Positions 7,915 through 14,619 are shown, counted from the first letter of the stretch. The stretch: DNA of 18,708 bases from JBPOHE01 sp052035915 (GCA_052035915.1 JBPOHE010000026.1:1-18708); one strand, 5' to 3'. The notes: a model not told the origin generated them from the sequence alone. Numbers and translations are program-made.

Positions 7915-8031
7915 CCGGGCATCGACCGAAAATGCTCGCTTTCCGTTCTTGTATCGAGAACAATGCCAATTTATATGGCGCATTGTTCTCCAATAGAGAA
8001 CAGAAAAGCGGCCCCAAACGCCCGTGCCCGG
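7915..8031. repeat. GAGAAC-hairpin repeat, copy B (most complete)
   Basis: This 117-nt palindromic unit begins CCGGGCA (7915-7921) and ends TGCCCGG (8025-8031). Inside, GAGAACAATG (7956-7965) pairs perfectly with CATTGTTCTC (7981-7990) around a loop, and outer arms with GCTTTCCGTTCT-like and AGAACAGAAAAGC-like sequence also pair. Copies or partial copies lie at 184-267 (inverted) and 12888-12979. It has no ORF. It lies directly upstream of the DNA glycosylase gene, whose open frame reaches into its right end through a GTG at 8024. Confidence 0.75.
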
Positions 8032-8044
8032 AACGTCGACAGAC

Positions 8045-8764
8045 ATGAACCGGGATAGTCTGAGCGGATGGCGTCCGTCGCCCCTGGCGGAGGTCTTCGC
8101 CCGACTCTTCGGGGCCTATGGTCCCCAGGGATGGTGGCCGGGGGACGGGGTATTCGAGATCATGGTGGGGGCGGTGCTCACCCAGAATACCGCCTGGACC
8201 AATGTCGAGCTGGCCATTGCCAATCTGCGGCGGGCGAGTCGGCTGTCTCCCGAGGCGATCCACGAGACAAGGGAAGCTGAATTGGCCGAGTTATTGCGGC
8301 CTTCGGGCTACTTCAACCTCAAGGCCCAACGACTAGGCGCCCTCTGCGAATTTCTCCTCGGGTCGGGTGGGATCGAGGCTCTCGCCGAGCGTTCCACCGC
8401 AAGCCTGCGGGCGGATCTGCTGCGGGTGAAGGGGATCGGGCCGGAAACGGCGGACGACATCCTGCTCTATGCCCTGGAGCGTCCGGTCTTCGTCATCGAC
8501 GCCTATACCAGAAGACTTCTGAGCCGATTAGGGATGATCCGCGGCGATGAGGCTTATGAGGCCCTGAGAGCGGGGGTGGAGGCGGTCTTTCCCGGGGAGA
8601 CACAGAGGCTGAACGAATTTCATGCCCTCATCGTCCAGCACGCCAAGCGGCATTGTCGGCGCCAGCCAGCCTGCGTCGGCTGTCCACTGGCGGTCGGTTG
8701 TGCCCTGTTCTTGGGCGGGACCGGAGACATCCCCGCGGCTGTCGTCGCGGAGAGTCTCACCTAG
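8045..8764 (+). CDS. Endonuclease III-related DNA glycosylase, MagIII-like
   Basis: This 239-residue HhH-GPD base-excision-repair protein carries the helix-hairpin-helix LLRVKGIGPETADDILLYAL (126-145) and the conserved aspartate D152 in VIDAYTRR. The lysine that gives endonuclease III its lyase activity (GVGRKTA) is replaced by E here, as expected for a monofunctional glycosylase. EIMVGAVLTQNT, RPSGYFNLKA and KGIGPETA resemble Helicobacter MagIII, a 3-methyladenine glycosylase. Four cysteines (C204, C210, C213, C219) suggest a [4Fe-4S] cluster with slightly unusual C-x5-C-x2-C-x5-C spacing; C-x6-C is usual in Nth. ATG 8045 is preferred; GTG 8024 would start inside repeat copy B. The substrate is inferred. 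Confidence 0.85.
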   Translation: MNRDSLSGWRPSPLAEVFARLFGAYGPQGWWPGDGVFEIMVGAVLTQNTAWTNVELAIANLRRASRLSPEAIHETREAELAELLRPSGYFNLKAQRLGALCEFLLGSGGIEALAERSTASLRADLLRVKGIGPETADDILLYALERPVFVIDAYTRRLLSRLGMIRGDEAYEALRAGVEAVFPGETQRLNEFHALIVQHAKRHCRRQPACVGCPLAVGCALFLGGTGDIPAAVVAESLT

Positions 8765-8939
8765 CCCACATTCCTCACCAGCCACCTACTCCGGACGCCG
8801 ATAGGCTCGCTGTGGCGGGACGTACTCGGTCTCTTCGGCTCGACGTAGTTCAGCTACGCCTTCGCCGCCGATGCCTCCGTGCGCCCCACCACAACGGCCT
8901 CTCGACGCCCTCGCTACGGCATCCAGTGAGAAATGCGGG
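8765..8939. repeat. Palindromic MITE-like element between convergent genes
   Basis: CCCACATTCCTCAC (8765-8778), starting right after the upstream stop codon, is repeated inverted as GTGAGAAATGCGGG (8926-8939) with two mismatches. The 175-nt interior is GC-rich with smaller inverted segments, for instance CGTAG-TTCAG-CTACG near 8850, and no credible ORF. It fills nearly the whole gap between the glycosylase gene (plus) and ppk2 (minus), so it may also act as a bidirectional transcription end. The terminal sequences differ from those at 3316-3451, so it is a separate family. Confidence 0.65.
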
Positions 8940-8956
8940 CTCGTTCGAGGATTGGG

Positions 8957-10057
8957 CTAGTCTTCAACGCCCATCTCTTCAGCGACCGATCTTACTACCC
9001 GGCGATCCACCCGGAGCAGTTCGGAGCGCTTGCCGGGGTAATCGAGATCCTTCAACAGATAGCGGATGGCGTTGATACGGGCGCGCTTCTTGTCGTCGGA
9101 TTTGATGATGATCCAGGGCGAATCGGCGGTGGAGGTGAAGAAGAACATGTCCTCCTTGGCCCGGGTGTAGTCGTCCCATTTGTCCTGGGATTCCTGGTCC
9201 ACCGGGCTGAGCTTCCACTGCTTCAGCGGGTCCTTGATGCGCTCGGAGAAGCGCTTGGCCTGCTGGTTCTTGGAAACGGAGTAATAGAACTTGTACAGCT
9301 TGACGCCGGAACGGATCAGCATGCGTTCGAGTTCCGGGACCGAGCGGAGGAACTCCTTCACCTCAGGGCCGCTGCAGAAGCTCATGACGCGCTCCACCAT
9401 GGCGCGGTTGTACCAACTGCGGTCGAAGAACACCACCTCGCCGCCGGACGGCAGGTGGGCGATATAGCGCTGGAAGAACCACTGGGTGCGCTCGCGATCC
9501 GAGGGTTTGTCGAGGGCGACGATGCGGCAGCCACGGGGATTCATGTGCTCGACGAAGCGCTTGATGGTACCGCCCTTGCCGGCGGCATCGCGGCCTTCGT
9601 TGATCACCAGGAGCTTTTGCCCGCTCTCCCTGATCCAGTTCTGCATCTTCAGCAGTTCCACATGCAAGGGCATGATCAGATGCAGGTATTGGAGGGTGGT
9701 CATTTTGCCCAGGGGGGTCTTGAGGTCATCGATGTCGAAATCGCTCTTCTTGGCGGTTTTGATCTCCTGCATCGCCAGGGATTCGGCATCCGGGCCGGTG
9801 GGTTTGACCGTGGCGCTTTCCTGGCTGGGAGCGGTTTGGCCATTGTCTTTCTTGGCCTTGGTACGACGGGTCTTGGCCTTCTTTTCGTCCGTATCCACTT
9901 CCAGGGCCTCCCGATCGAGCAAGACATCGTCCTGGGTTTGGCGATCGGCTTGGGATTTGGCCTGTTTGCTGGCTTTCGTCTCTTTGCCCTCAGGGGCTTG
10001 TTTGACTTCCGGTGCCTGTTCTGTGGTCAGGGCTTGAGCTTCTTCATCTTGTATCAT
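8957..10057 (-). CDS. ppk2: Polyphosphate kinase 2 family protein
   Basis: PPK2 enzymes transfer phosphate between polyphosphate and nucleotides, usually making GTP or ATP from the diphosphate. Walker A NEGRDAAGKGG lies at residues 153-163 and the Walker B/lid region VVFFDRSWYNRAMVE at about 208-222. The single catalytic domain with SPVDQESQDKWDDYTRAKEDMF (key residues D, W, Y, E) marks a class I-type PPK2. Residues 1-100 are a low-complexity extension rich in K, A, E, T and Q with no recognised domain, longer than in most PPK2 proteins. ATG 10057 is preceded by a GGGGGAGA ribosome site. The choice between NDP- and NMP-kinase activity is inferred. Confidence 0.92.
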   Translation of the reverse strand: MIQDEEAQALTTEQAPEVKQAPEGKETKASKQAKSQADRQTQDDVLLDREALEVDTDEKKAKTRRTKAKKDNGQTAPSQESATVKPTGPDAESLAMQEIKTAKKSDFDIDDLKTPLGKMTTLQYLHLIMPLHVELLKMQNWIRESGQKLLVINEGRDAAGKGGTIKRFVEHMNPRGCRIVALDKPSDRERTQWFFQRYIAHLPSGGEVVFFDRSWYNRAMVERVMSFCSGPEVKEFLRSVPELERMLIRSGVKLYKFYYSVSKNQQAKRFSERIKDPLKQWKLSPVDQESQDKWDDYTRAKEDMFFFTSTADSPWIIIKSDDKKRARINAIRYLLKDLDYPGKRSELLRVDRRVVRSVAEEMGVED

Positions 10058-10158
10058 CGTTTATTCTCCCCCGCGAACTCGTTCTAGCGGTTAAATTTTT
10101 TTCCGAATGGACTGGAAACCGCCCGGTGGAGGTGACCAGTACAAGCCGAATTGTAACA

Positions 10159-10184
10159 CCTTTGCCATAAATGACAGGCAAAGG
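10159..10184. other. Perfect 8-bp hairpin upstream of ppk2
   Basis: CCTTTGCC (10159-10166) and GGCAAAGG (10177-10184) form a perfect stem with a 10-nt loop, about 100 bases upstream of the ppk2 start. There is no T-tract on either side. It could be an operator, part of a leader, or chance. The surrounding gap (10058-10314) holds no gene. Confidence 0.4.
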
Positions 10185-10262
10185 CGCTACCTTCTCCAAA
10201 ACCAAGCCAGGGTTGGATCTCAGGTCGGACGCCAGGCAAAATCCTCGCTGGAGGGAGAAAGG

Positions 10263-10290
10263 GACGCCGAGCGGGGAAGCAATCGGCGTC
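10263..10290 (-). terminator. Likely terminator of the exported helix-bundle gene
   Basis: GACGCCGA (10263-10270) and TCGGCGTC (10283-10290) form a perfect 8-bp stem with a 12-nt loop, 25 bases past the minus-strand stop at 10315. On the minus strand it is followed by CCCTTTCTCCC, pyrimidine-rich with few Ts, so it would be a weak intrinsic terminator. Confidence 0.5.
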
Positions 10291-10314
10291 GCAGAGACGG
10301 CGGCAGGGTTCGAG

Positions 10315-10734
10315 CTATTTGGCGCCGAGTTCGGCCAGCAGGTTTTTCATCTTGCCCATGCGCTCGGCCTGGATTCCCTTGGCGATGGCCTTGGCTTCAT
10401 CCTTCTTGCCGCTCCGGATGGCCGGGACGATTTCTTTCTCACGGGTAGCCTTAAAGGCTTCCCAGGTGGTCTGGAGGTCCTGGACCTTGGCCTGTTGATC
10501 GGCCGCCGCCCCAGACTTGAGGGCGGCGAGGGCCTTATCCACCTCGGCGCTGGCCTGAGTCACGGCGACATAGAACTTGTCTTGTGAAGCGGCGTCCGGC
10601 GCATCGAGCATGGCGACCAGGTTTTCCCGGGCCGTGCCCAGACCGGTTTTGACCTCATCCGCCGGCCCGGCCTGAACCAGGGGCGCGACGCACAGAGAGA
10701 GAGCGAAACCGCAGGCGATCAGGGAGCGTTTCAT
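10315..10734 (-). CDS. Exported four-helix-bundle-like protein
   Basis: The 139-residue product starts with a clear signal peptide (MKRSLIACGF, hydrophobic core, probable cleavage after VQA at 22). The mature part is almost all alpha-helical by composition (rich in A, K, E, Q, D) with no cysteine and no CxxCH, so it is not a c-type cytochrome. The W-x2-F-x3-R-x2-E-I pattern near residue 93 and the following GKKDEAKAIAKG segment resemble the 4HB ligand-binding domain of chemoreceptors, here as a free periplasmic protein. ATG 10734 is chosen for the signal peptide and for GGAGG eight bases upstream. A DNR/FNR-like site lies upstream. The function is unknown. Confidence 0.75.
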   Translation of the reverse strand: MKRSLIACGFALSLCVAPLVQAGPADEVKTGLGTARENLVAMLDAPDAASQDKFYVAVTQASAEVDKALAALKSGAAADQQAKVQDLQTTWEAFKATREKEIVPAIRSGKKDEAKAIAKGIQAERMGKMKNLLAELGAK

Positions 10735-10795
10735 CGAGGTGGCCTCCAAAGGGTAATTGGTGGCCAAAGATTAGGGTTATAGACCGGGCTTGGGC

Positions 10796-10809
10796 ATGAC
10801 CTTTATCAA
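10796..10809 (-). promoter_or_regulatory. Possible FNR/Anr-type site
   Basis: On the minus strand this reads TTGATAAAGGTCAT. The FNR/Anr consensus is TTGAT-N4-ATCAA: the first half-site is perfect and the second matches three of five positions. It lies 61 bases upstream of the start of the exported helix-bundle gene. TATAAC follows downstream at a spacing shorter than the usual class II arrangement, so the call is tentative. Confidence 0.35.
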
Positions 10810-10838
10810 GGCAGGCCGCGAATCTCCGGGATGGCATC

Positions 10839-11498
10839 TCAATGATTGCGGCTGGAATGACTCTGTCCTTCGTGGATGGCCAGCTCGAGAAAGGCCAGCA
10901 GCATCTCGCCCCGTTGTGGCAGCCGAGGGCATTCGAGCATCGCCTGTTTTTCCCGCACCTCCCAGGGCATGTGGCAGGCGAGGAAATTGATCAGGGCCGA
11001 CAATCCCATGTGATCCAGGATCTTGGTCTTGGCCTCGATGGCCTTGGCGCGGAAATAGCGCTGGGTGAGTTCGAGCAGCTCGATGCGATCGATAGGGACC
11101 TCGGGCACCTCCTCGTAATCGCTGGAGAAATCGCTCCAATCCATCTCGAAACGCCGATATCCCCTGAGGCTGGGGAGTTCAGCTCCCAGACGGAAACGGC
11201 AGATGCCTTCCAGAACGATGAGCAACCGTCCGTCCTCGGTCTCGCTGAAGGAGGTGATGCGTCCAGCGGTGCCGATCTCGAACAACCCCGGATCGCCTTC
11301 GTCCGCACGGCTCGGGTCCGGTTGGACCATGCCGATCATGCGGTGGGAGCCGAGACAGTCGAATACCATGTTGAGGTAACGAGGCTCATAGATGTTCAGG
11401 GGCAGTTGTACCTCGGGGAGCACCACGGCCCCGGCCAGGGGAAAGATGGGCAGAGTGGTGGGAAGTTGCTCGAATGGCGGTGTAAAAGGGTTTCTCAT
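10839..11498 (-). CDS. LON peptidase substrate-binding-domain protein
   Basis: The 219-residue protein is a stand-alone LON N-terminal (PUA-like) domain: LPIFPLAGAVVLPEVQLPLNIYEPRY (key P, F, P, L, L, P, I, E, R) near residues 16-42, then a beta-rich core with GTAGRITSFSETEDGRLLIVLEG and a helical C-terminal half. No ATPase or protease domain is present. Such proteins are widespread in proteobacteria; a role in protein quality control is assumed from the domain and not demonstrated. ATG 11498 fits the family start. The gene is transcribed away from the reductase gene's end with a 227-base gap containing a hairpin. Confidence 0.9.
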   Translation of the reverse strand: MRNPFTPPFEQLPTTLPIFPLAGAVVLPEVQLPLNIYEPRYLNMVFDCLGSHRMIGMVQPDPSRADEGDPGLFEIGTAGRITSFSETEDGRLLIVLEGICRFRLGAELPSLRGYRRFEMDWSDFSSDYEEVPEVPIDRIELLELTQRYFRAKAIEAKTKILDHMGLSALINFLACHMPWEVREKQAMLECPRLPQRGEMLLAFLELAIHEGQSHSSRNH

Positions 11499-11682
11499 CG
11501 GCGATCTAGGGTCTTGAAAATCGGCTCGGGGTGGCCAGCATGGAGGCGGATGACCTCGTTATCCCTGGGGATGGCGAGTGGATCTCCGCCACCCTCGGTG
11601 GGCAAGTACCAGGGGTCTTGTCCAAGATTTCGTCTGCTCACCTTCGAGGCCGGAACCCCGATTCCGACTCAGAGGCTGAGGC

Positions 11683-11713
11683 GGGAACCCGAGCGGTGGG
11701 CCTTCGGGTTCCC
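11683..11713 (-). terminator. Strong hairpin after the reductase gene
   Basis: GGGAACCCGA (11683-11692) and TCGGGTTCCC (11704-11713) make a perfect 10-bp stem with an 11-nt loop, 13 bases past the minus-strand stop at 11726. No T-tract follows. The rest of the 11499-11725 gap shows no supported gene. Confidence 0.55.
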
Positions 11714-11725
11714 CTGAGGAGAGTT

Positions 11726-12595
11726 TCAGGCGTACAACAGCTCGGCCCAACGGCCGGCTTCCGTCAGCCGCTCCTTGAGATCCCCCCAGGACTCGGCCGA
11801 CCCGGCCTGCTCGGACATGATCTTGTCCAAGGCCTCGGCCACCTTGCCGATGCCGGCGAGGTAGACATAGGTATTCGGCTCGCCGAGCAGGGCCCAGGCC
11901 TCGGCGGCATGCTCGCTCAGGGATCGCTCCAGCGCCTGGTCGGCCTGCTTGAGCGGGCGGGGATAGATCGCCTGGAAGGCCTTGAAGGTGGCTTCGTCAT
12001 AATAATTGGCGAGGTCGTTGTCGTACTCGTTCATGTAATAGAGATCCAGCCCGGTGCGCGCCCCGTAGAAGAGCCGCACCTGGCCCTGCCAATTCCCGAC
12101 CTGGTTGTAGATACGCTGGATGAAGCCGCGGAAGGGGGCAATACCCGTGCCCGTACCTATCATCAACAGATTGCTGGTGTTGTCCGCCGGGATGCGGAAG
12201 GGGCTCCGGTAAGGGCCGGTGATGAGAAGGCTGGTGCCGGGTGCGGCATCACAGAGATAGTTGGAGGCAATGCCGGGATAGCGTTCCCCGCTTACCTCAT
12301 CGACATAGAAACAGCGTCGCACCAGGAGTTCGATCTCGGTCGCCTCGTTCTCCGAAGCACCGGGGCGGGCATTGGCGATCGAATAGCGACGATGGTGATA
12401 GGTGTTGCCGAAGGCATGGGGACCCGGAACGAGCACGCCGATGGTCTGACCTTCGAGGTAACGAAAGGCCGGATCCTGAATGCTCAGCACCAGATGACGC
12501 ACTTCATCGGTGTTTTGCGGGGTGATACGACGGCTGTGTTGCAGTCTGGCGCGGCAGCTGGGTGCCGCTTCTGGGGTGGTTGGAAAGTCAGCCAT
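11726..12595 (-). CDS. Ferredoxin--NADP+ reductase-like flavoprotein
   Basis: The 289-residue product is a plant-type ferredoxin-NADP(H) reductase. The FAD-binding RRYSIAN motif is at residues 69-75, and the NADP-binding GTGTGIAPFR at 147-156, with a late VYLAGIGKVAEAL segment. No iron-sulfur cysteine cluster or additional domain is present. Enzymes of this type move electrons between ferredoxin or flavodoxin and NADP(H). I chose ATG 12595, with AGGAA nearby, over an in-frame upstream ATG at 12652 because the extra residues look non-homologous and would enter a palindromic repeat region. Alternatives are a reductase component of an oxygenase, such as BoxA-like proteins, but these normally carry ferredoxin domains. 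Confidence 0.85.
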   Translation of the reverse strand: MADFPTTPEAAPSCRARLQHSRRITPQNTDEVRHLVLSIQDPAFRYLEGQTIGVLVPGPHAFGNTYHHRRYSIANARPGASENEATEIELLVRRCFYVDEVSGERYPGIASNYLCDAAPGTSLLITGPYRSPFRIPADNTSNLLMIGTGTGIAPFRGFIQRIYNQVGNWQGQVRLFYGARTGLDLYYMNEYDNDLANYYDEATFKAFQAIYPRPLKQADQALERSLSEHAAEAWALLGEPNTYVYLAGIGKVAEALDKIMSEQAGSAESWGDLKERLTEAGRWAELLYA

Positions 12596-12632
12596 GGGGA
12601 GATTCCTGAACAGATGAGGCGAAAGGGAAAGG

Positions 12633-12800
12633 CAGTAGGCGATTTCTGTCAAAAGATATACCAGCCTGCTGGTCTGTTCGTCCGCCTTCGGCGTTGTGTC
12701 AGCCGTTACAGAGCCCGCTCTGCGCCGGCTGGCGCGCCTGGAAGGCGAACGAACATCCGGCGCATTCTGGATATATCTTTTTCCGGCAATCGCCTTACAG
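12633..12800. repeat. 168-nt imperfect palindrome upstream of the reductase gene
   Basis: The two arms pair over about 55 bases with a few mismatches and small offsets. AAAAGATATA (12651-12660) faces TATATCTTTT (12771-12780), AGGCGATT (12637-12644) faces AATCGCCT (12788-12795), and a 15-nt inner stem at 12675-12689 matches 12741-12755 at 14 of 15 positions. The centre is GC-rich. No ORF fits. It starts 37 bases upstream of the reductase start codon, so it probably lies in that gene's leader or promoter. This palindrome differs from the GAGAAC family and from the MITE-like units. With the element at 12862-13043 it accounts for most of the gene-free stretch 12596-13097. Confidence 0.7.
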
Positions 12801-12861
12801 CCCTCCGCCGGGTGCTAAAGGATAGGTTGTCGAGACCGCTCCTGCAATTTGTATCGGGGCC

Positions 12862-13043
12862 AGAAACTGTTTGGAAAGTCTCGCCTCCCGGGCATCGAGC
12901 GGAAAGGCCTGATTTTCGTTCTCTTGCAAGCAATAGATGAAGAAATAAAGCCTTTATTGTTCTCTTGAAGAGAACAATAATCGCAGAAACAGACCTCGGC
13001 CCCGAGGCGCGAAAGTTGTAACGAGACTTTCCAAACAGCTTCT
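12862..13043. repeat. 182-nt MITE-like unit containing GAGAAC-hairpin copy C
   Basis: A 22-bp terminal repeat at 12862-12883 (core GTTTGGAAAGTCTCG) is inverted at 13022-13043 (core CGAGACTTTCCAAAC) with one mismatch. Inside, 12888-12935 resembles the left half of copy B (CCGGGCATCGA, then CGTTCTC), and TATTGTTCTC (12955-12964) pairs perfectly with GAGAACAATA (12970-12979) around TTGAA. No ORF is credible. Either the GAGAAC family normally carries these terminal repeats and the other copies have lost them, or the repeat sits nested in a second element. It lies between the retropepsin gene's 3' end and the reductase's upstream region. Confidence 0.72.
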
Positions 13044-13097
13044 CAGGAGGCGGGTCTGGTATCCGGAAAAGGGGAATCGCCTTCCCGGCACTTCCGG

Positions 13098-13844
13098 CTA
13101 ATTCGGCGATTCGAGGATGAGCCGGTTGGCCTGATCGTCCAGGGTGATCCGCATCCCGCCCAGCACGCTCATGCCGAGCAGGCGGACACCCCCGAGGTTG
13201 GCATCTTCGATGAAGGCGGTTTTGACATCGGAGAACCTGGCCTCGCCCAGCTTGAGCCCGGCGATGCGGCCCAAGTGGGCCGGGGCCTTGCCTTTGGCGG
13301 TCTGTACCTCCCGCATCTCCATGGTCGAGAGATTCAGCCCCAACCGAGGGGCCATGGAGTTTGGCAGCACCACGGTGCTGGCCCCGGTATCGATCAGCAA
13401 CTGCACCGCCTCGGTCTGGCCTTCGGCCCCCTGCACCTGGGCTTCCACGCTGTGTTGCGTCCCCTCCCGCTGGGTGGGGATCTCGACCGGCTTTTTCGCC
13501 GTCTGTTTCGGCGGCGAGGGTGGTGGCGGTGGTGGCACATAGACCTGCTTCCGCCCGAGAATGATCAGTCGTTGGATCTTCTGATCGGGGCCACGCTGCA
13601 GGATGTGGTCGTAATCCTGGAGCAGCTTGCCGATCTGCTTGTCGGGCTCTCCGGTGATGGGGCGTACCGCCTCCTCCTGTACCCGGTCCAGCCCTTTGAT
13701 GTTGATACCCTGGGTCTTCGCCAGGAATTGGATCTGCTCCTTGAGGTTGGCCGGTTCGGCCAGCCCGCCGAGCGGAACCAGCAGAATCAGCCAAGCCAGG
13801 GCAAGCCGGGCAAGGCGATATGGATGAGGCAAGTAAACCGCCAT
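13098..13844 (-). CDS. Exported retropepsin-like aspartic protease
   Basis: The 248-residue product has an N-terminal signal peptide (hydrophobic core about residues 11-28). Residues 33-100 form a small domain with LLQDYDHILQR and IQRLIILGRK, resembling the STN/secretin-N type domains of periplasmic proteins. A proline-rich linker VYVPPPPPPSPP (101-112) follows, then a clan AA protease domain with the active-site DTGAS at 152-156 and LLGMSVLGGM at 222-231 near the end. As one DTG per chain is present, it should act as a homodimer, as in retroviral proteases. ATG 13844 is consistent with the signal peptide. The substrate is unknown. Confidence 0.85.
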   Translation of the reverse strand: MAVYLPHPYRLARLALAWLILLVPLGGLAEPANLKEQIQFLAKTQGINIKGLDRVQEEAVRPITGEPDKQIGKLLQDYDHILQRGPDQKIQRLIILGRKQVYVPPPPPPSPPKQTAKKPVEIPTQREGTQHSVEAQVQGAEGQTEAVQLLIDTGASTVVLPNSMAPRLGLNLSTMEMREVQTAKGKAPAHLGRIAGLKLGEARFSDVKTAFIEDANLGGVRLLGMSVLGGMRITLDDQANRLILESPN

Positions 13845-14060
13845 GTGAACCTCTTTGCCGGGTTGAACGCCCGGGTCATGATCGAAACCGGATGAAAAGT
13901 ATCACAAGAAACTCTGTCCCGGAGAGTATATTGAGATCAGGAGGTCTGCCTTGAGGACCAGACGGCATTAGACTACTTTCACAAGGAAATAGACCGGGTC
14001 CCCCCAAGACAGGCTATCTCCTCAACATATATTCCCTTGCAAACTTAGGAAGCGAAAGCC
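13845..14060. other. Divergent promoter region
   Basis: The 216 bases separate the minus-strand protease gene from the plus-strand DUF4332 gene and must hold promoters for both. It is more AT-rich than its surroundings and has a TTGAGG...TACTTT pair with 17-base spacing near 13950-13980 that could be a promoter for the plus strand, but the match to consensus is weak. A Shine-Dalgarno AGGAAG lies just before 14061. Confidence 0.4.
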
Positions 14061-14468
14061 ATGAGCGTCCCCATCGACGAATTGAAAGGCATGACCAAGG
14101 ATGTCTCCAACAAACTCAAGGAAATGGGTGTCAAAAGCAACGAACAACTGCTGGATCTGTGCAAGACCCCAGAGGAACGCAAGCTCTTGGCCGCAAAACT
14201 CGGCATCGAGACCAGACCCCTCCTGGAACTCGCCAACCGGGCGGATCTGTCGCGGTTGAAGGGTGCCGCCGGGGTCTATTCCGACCTGCTCGAACAGACC
14301 GGAGTGGATACGGTCAAGGAACTGGCTACCCGGCGGCCCGACAATCTCTATGCCAAGATCATCGAGGTGAACGCCGCCAAGGGCATCACCAGCCGACCGC
14401 CAACGGCGGATCTGGTCAGAAGCTGGGTGGATCAAGCCAAGGAGCTGCCTAAATTGCTCAGCTACTGA
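14061..14468 (+). CDS. DUF4332 helix-hairpin-helix protein
   Basis: The 135-residue, lysine- and leucine-rich cytosolic protein matches the DUF4332 pattern: an N-terminal VPIDELKGMTKDVSNKLKEMGV repeat-like block (key G10, K, L, G), LLDLCKTPEERKLLAAKLGI, LLELANRADLSRLKGAAGVYSDLLEQTGVDTVKELATR and a final helical segment. These are tandem helix-hairpin-helix-like units, a fold that often binds DNA or acts as a protein scaffold. The function is unknown. ATG 14061 has AGGAAG eight to ten bases upstream. It is followed by a large hairpin and then the GH94 gene on the same strand. Confidence 0.87.
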   Translation: MSVPIDELKGMTKDVSNKLKEMGVKSNEQLLDLCKTPEERKLLAAKLGIETRPLLELANRADLSRLKGAAGVYSDLLEQTGVDTVKELATRRPDNLYAKIIEVNAAKGITSRPPTADLVRSWVDQAKELPKLLSY

Positions 14469-14484
14469 ATCGTTCCAGATCGCT

Positions 14485-14536
14485 TCCCATAGGTCTTCGA
14501 CTCACAAGCCGAGAGCGAAGACCCCAGCCCATGGGA
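14485..14536 (+). terminator. Long hairpin after the DUF4332 gene
   Basis: TCCCAT (14485-14490) pairs with ATGGGA (14531-14536), and inside it GGTCTTCG (14492-14499) pairs with CGAAGACC (14516-14523); a few more pairs (CT/AG) extend toward the loop. The stem is well formed and starts 17 bases after the DUF4332 stop, but no T-tract follows. It could terminate transcription or be yet another palindromic repeat. Confidence 0.5.
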
Positions 14537-14619
14537 GCGCCGCACGCCGCGCCCAGCCGCCGTCTCTCGCAAGTCCGACCGACAAGATCCAATATCCATT
14601 CCAACCAAAAGAACACGCC

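Noticed and set aside
8933..10087. 384-codon plus-strand open frame over ppk2
   Set aside because: It is antisense to a clear PPK2 gene and its translation resembles no protein; high GC makes long shadow frames.
10315..10734. Cytochrome c'-type protein
   Set aside because: The helical pattern is similar but there is no CxxCH haem motif and no cysteine in the mature protein.
11531..12940. 469-codon plus-strand open frame over the reductase gene
   Set aside because: Antisense shadow of the ferredoxin-NADP+ reductase gene and of the palindromes upstream of it.
12706..13794. 362-codon minus-strand open frame over the retropepsin gene and repeats
   Set aside because: Different frame from the DTGAS protease, low-complexity composition, and it runs through two non-coding palindromic elements.
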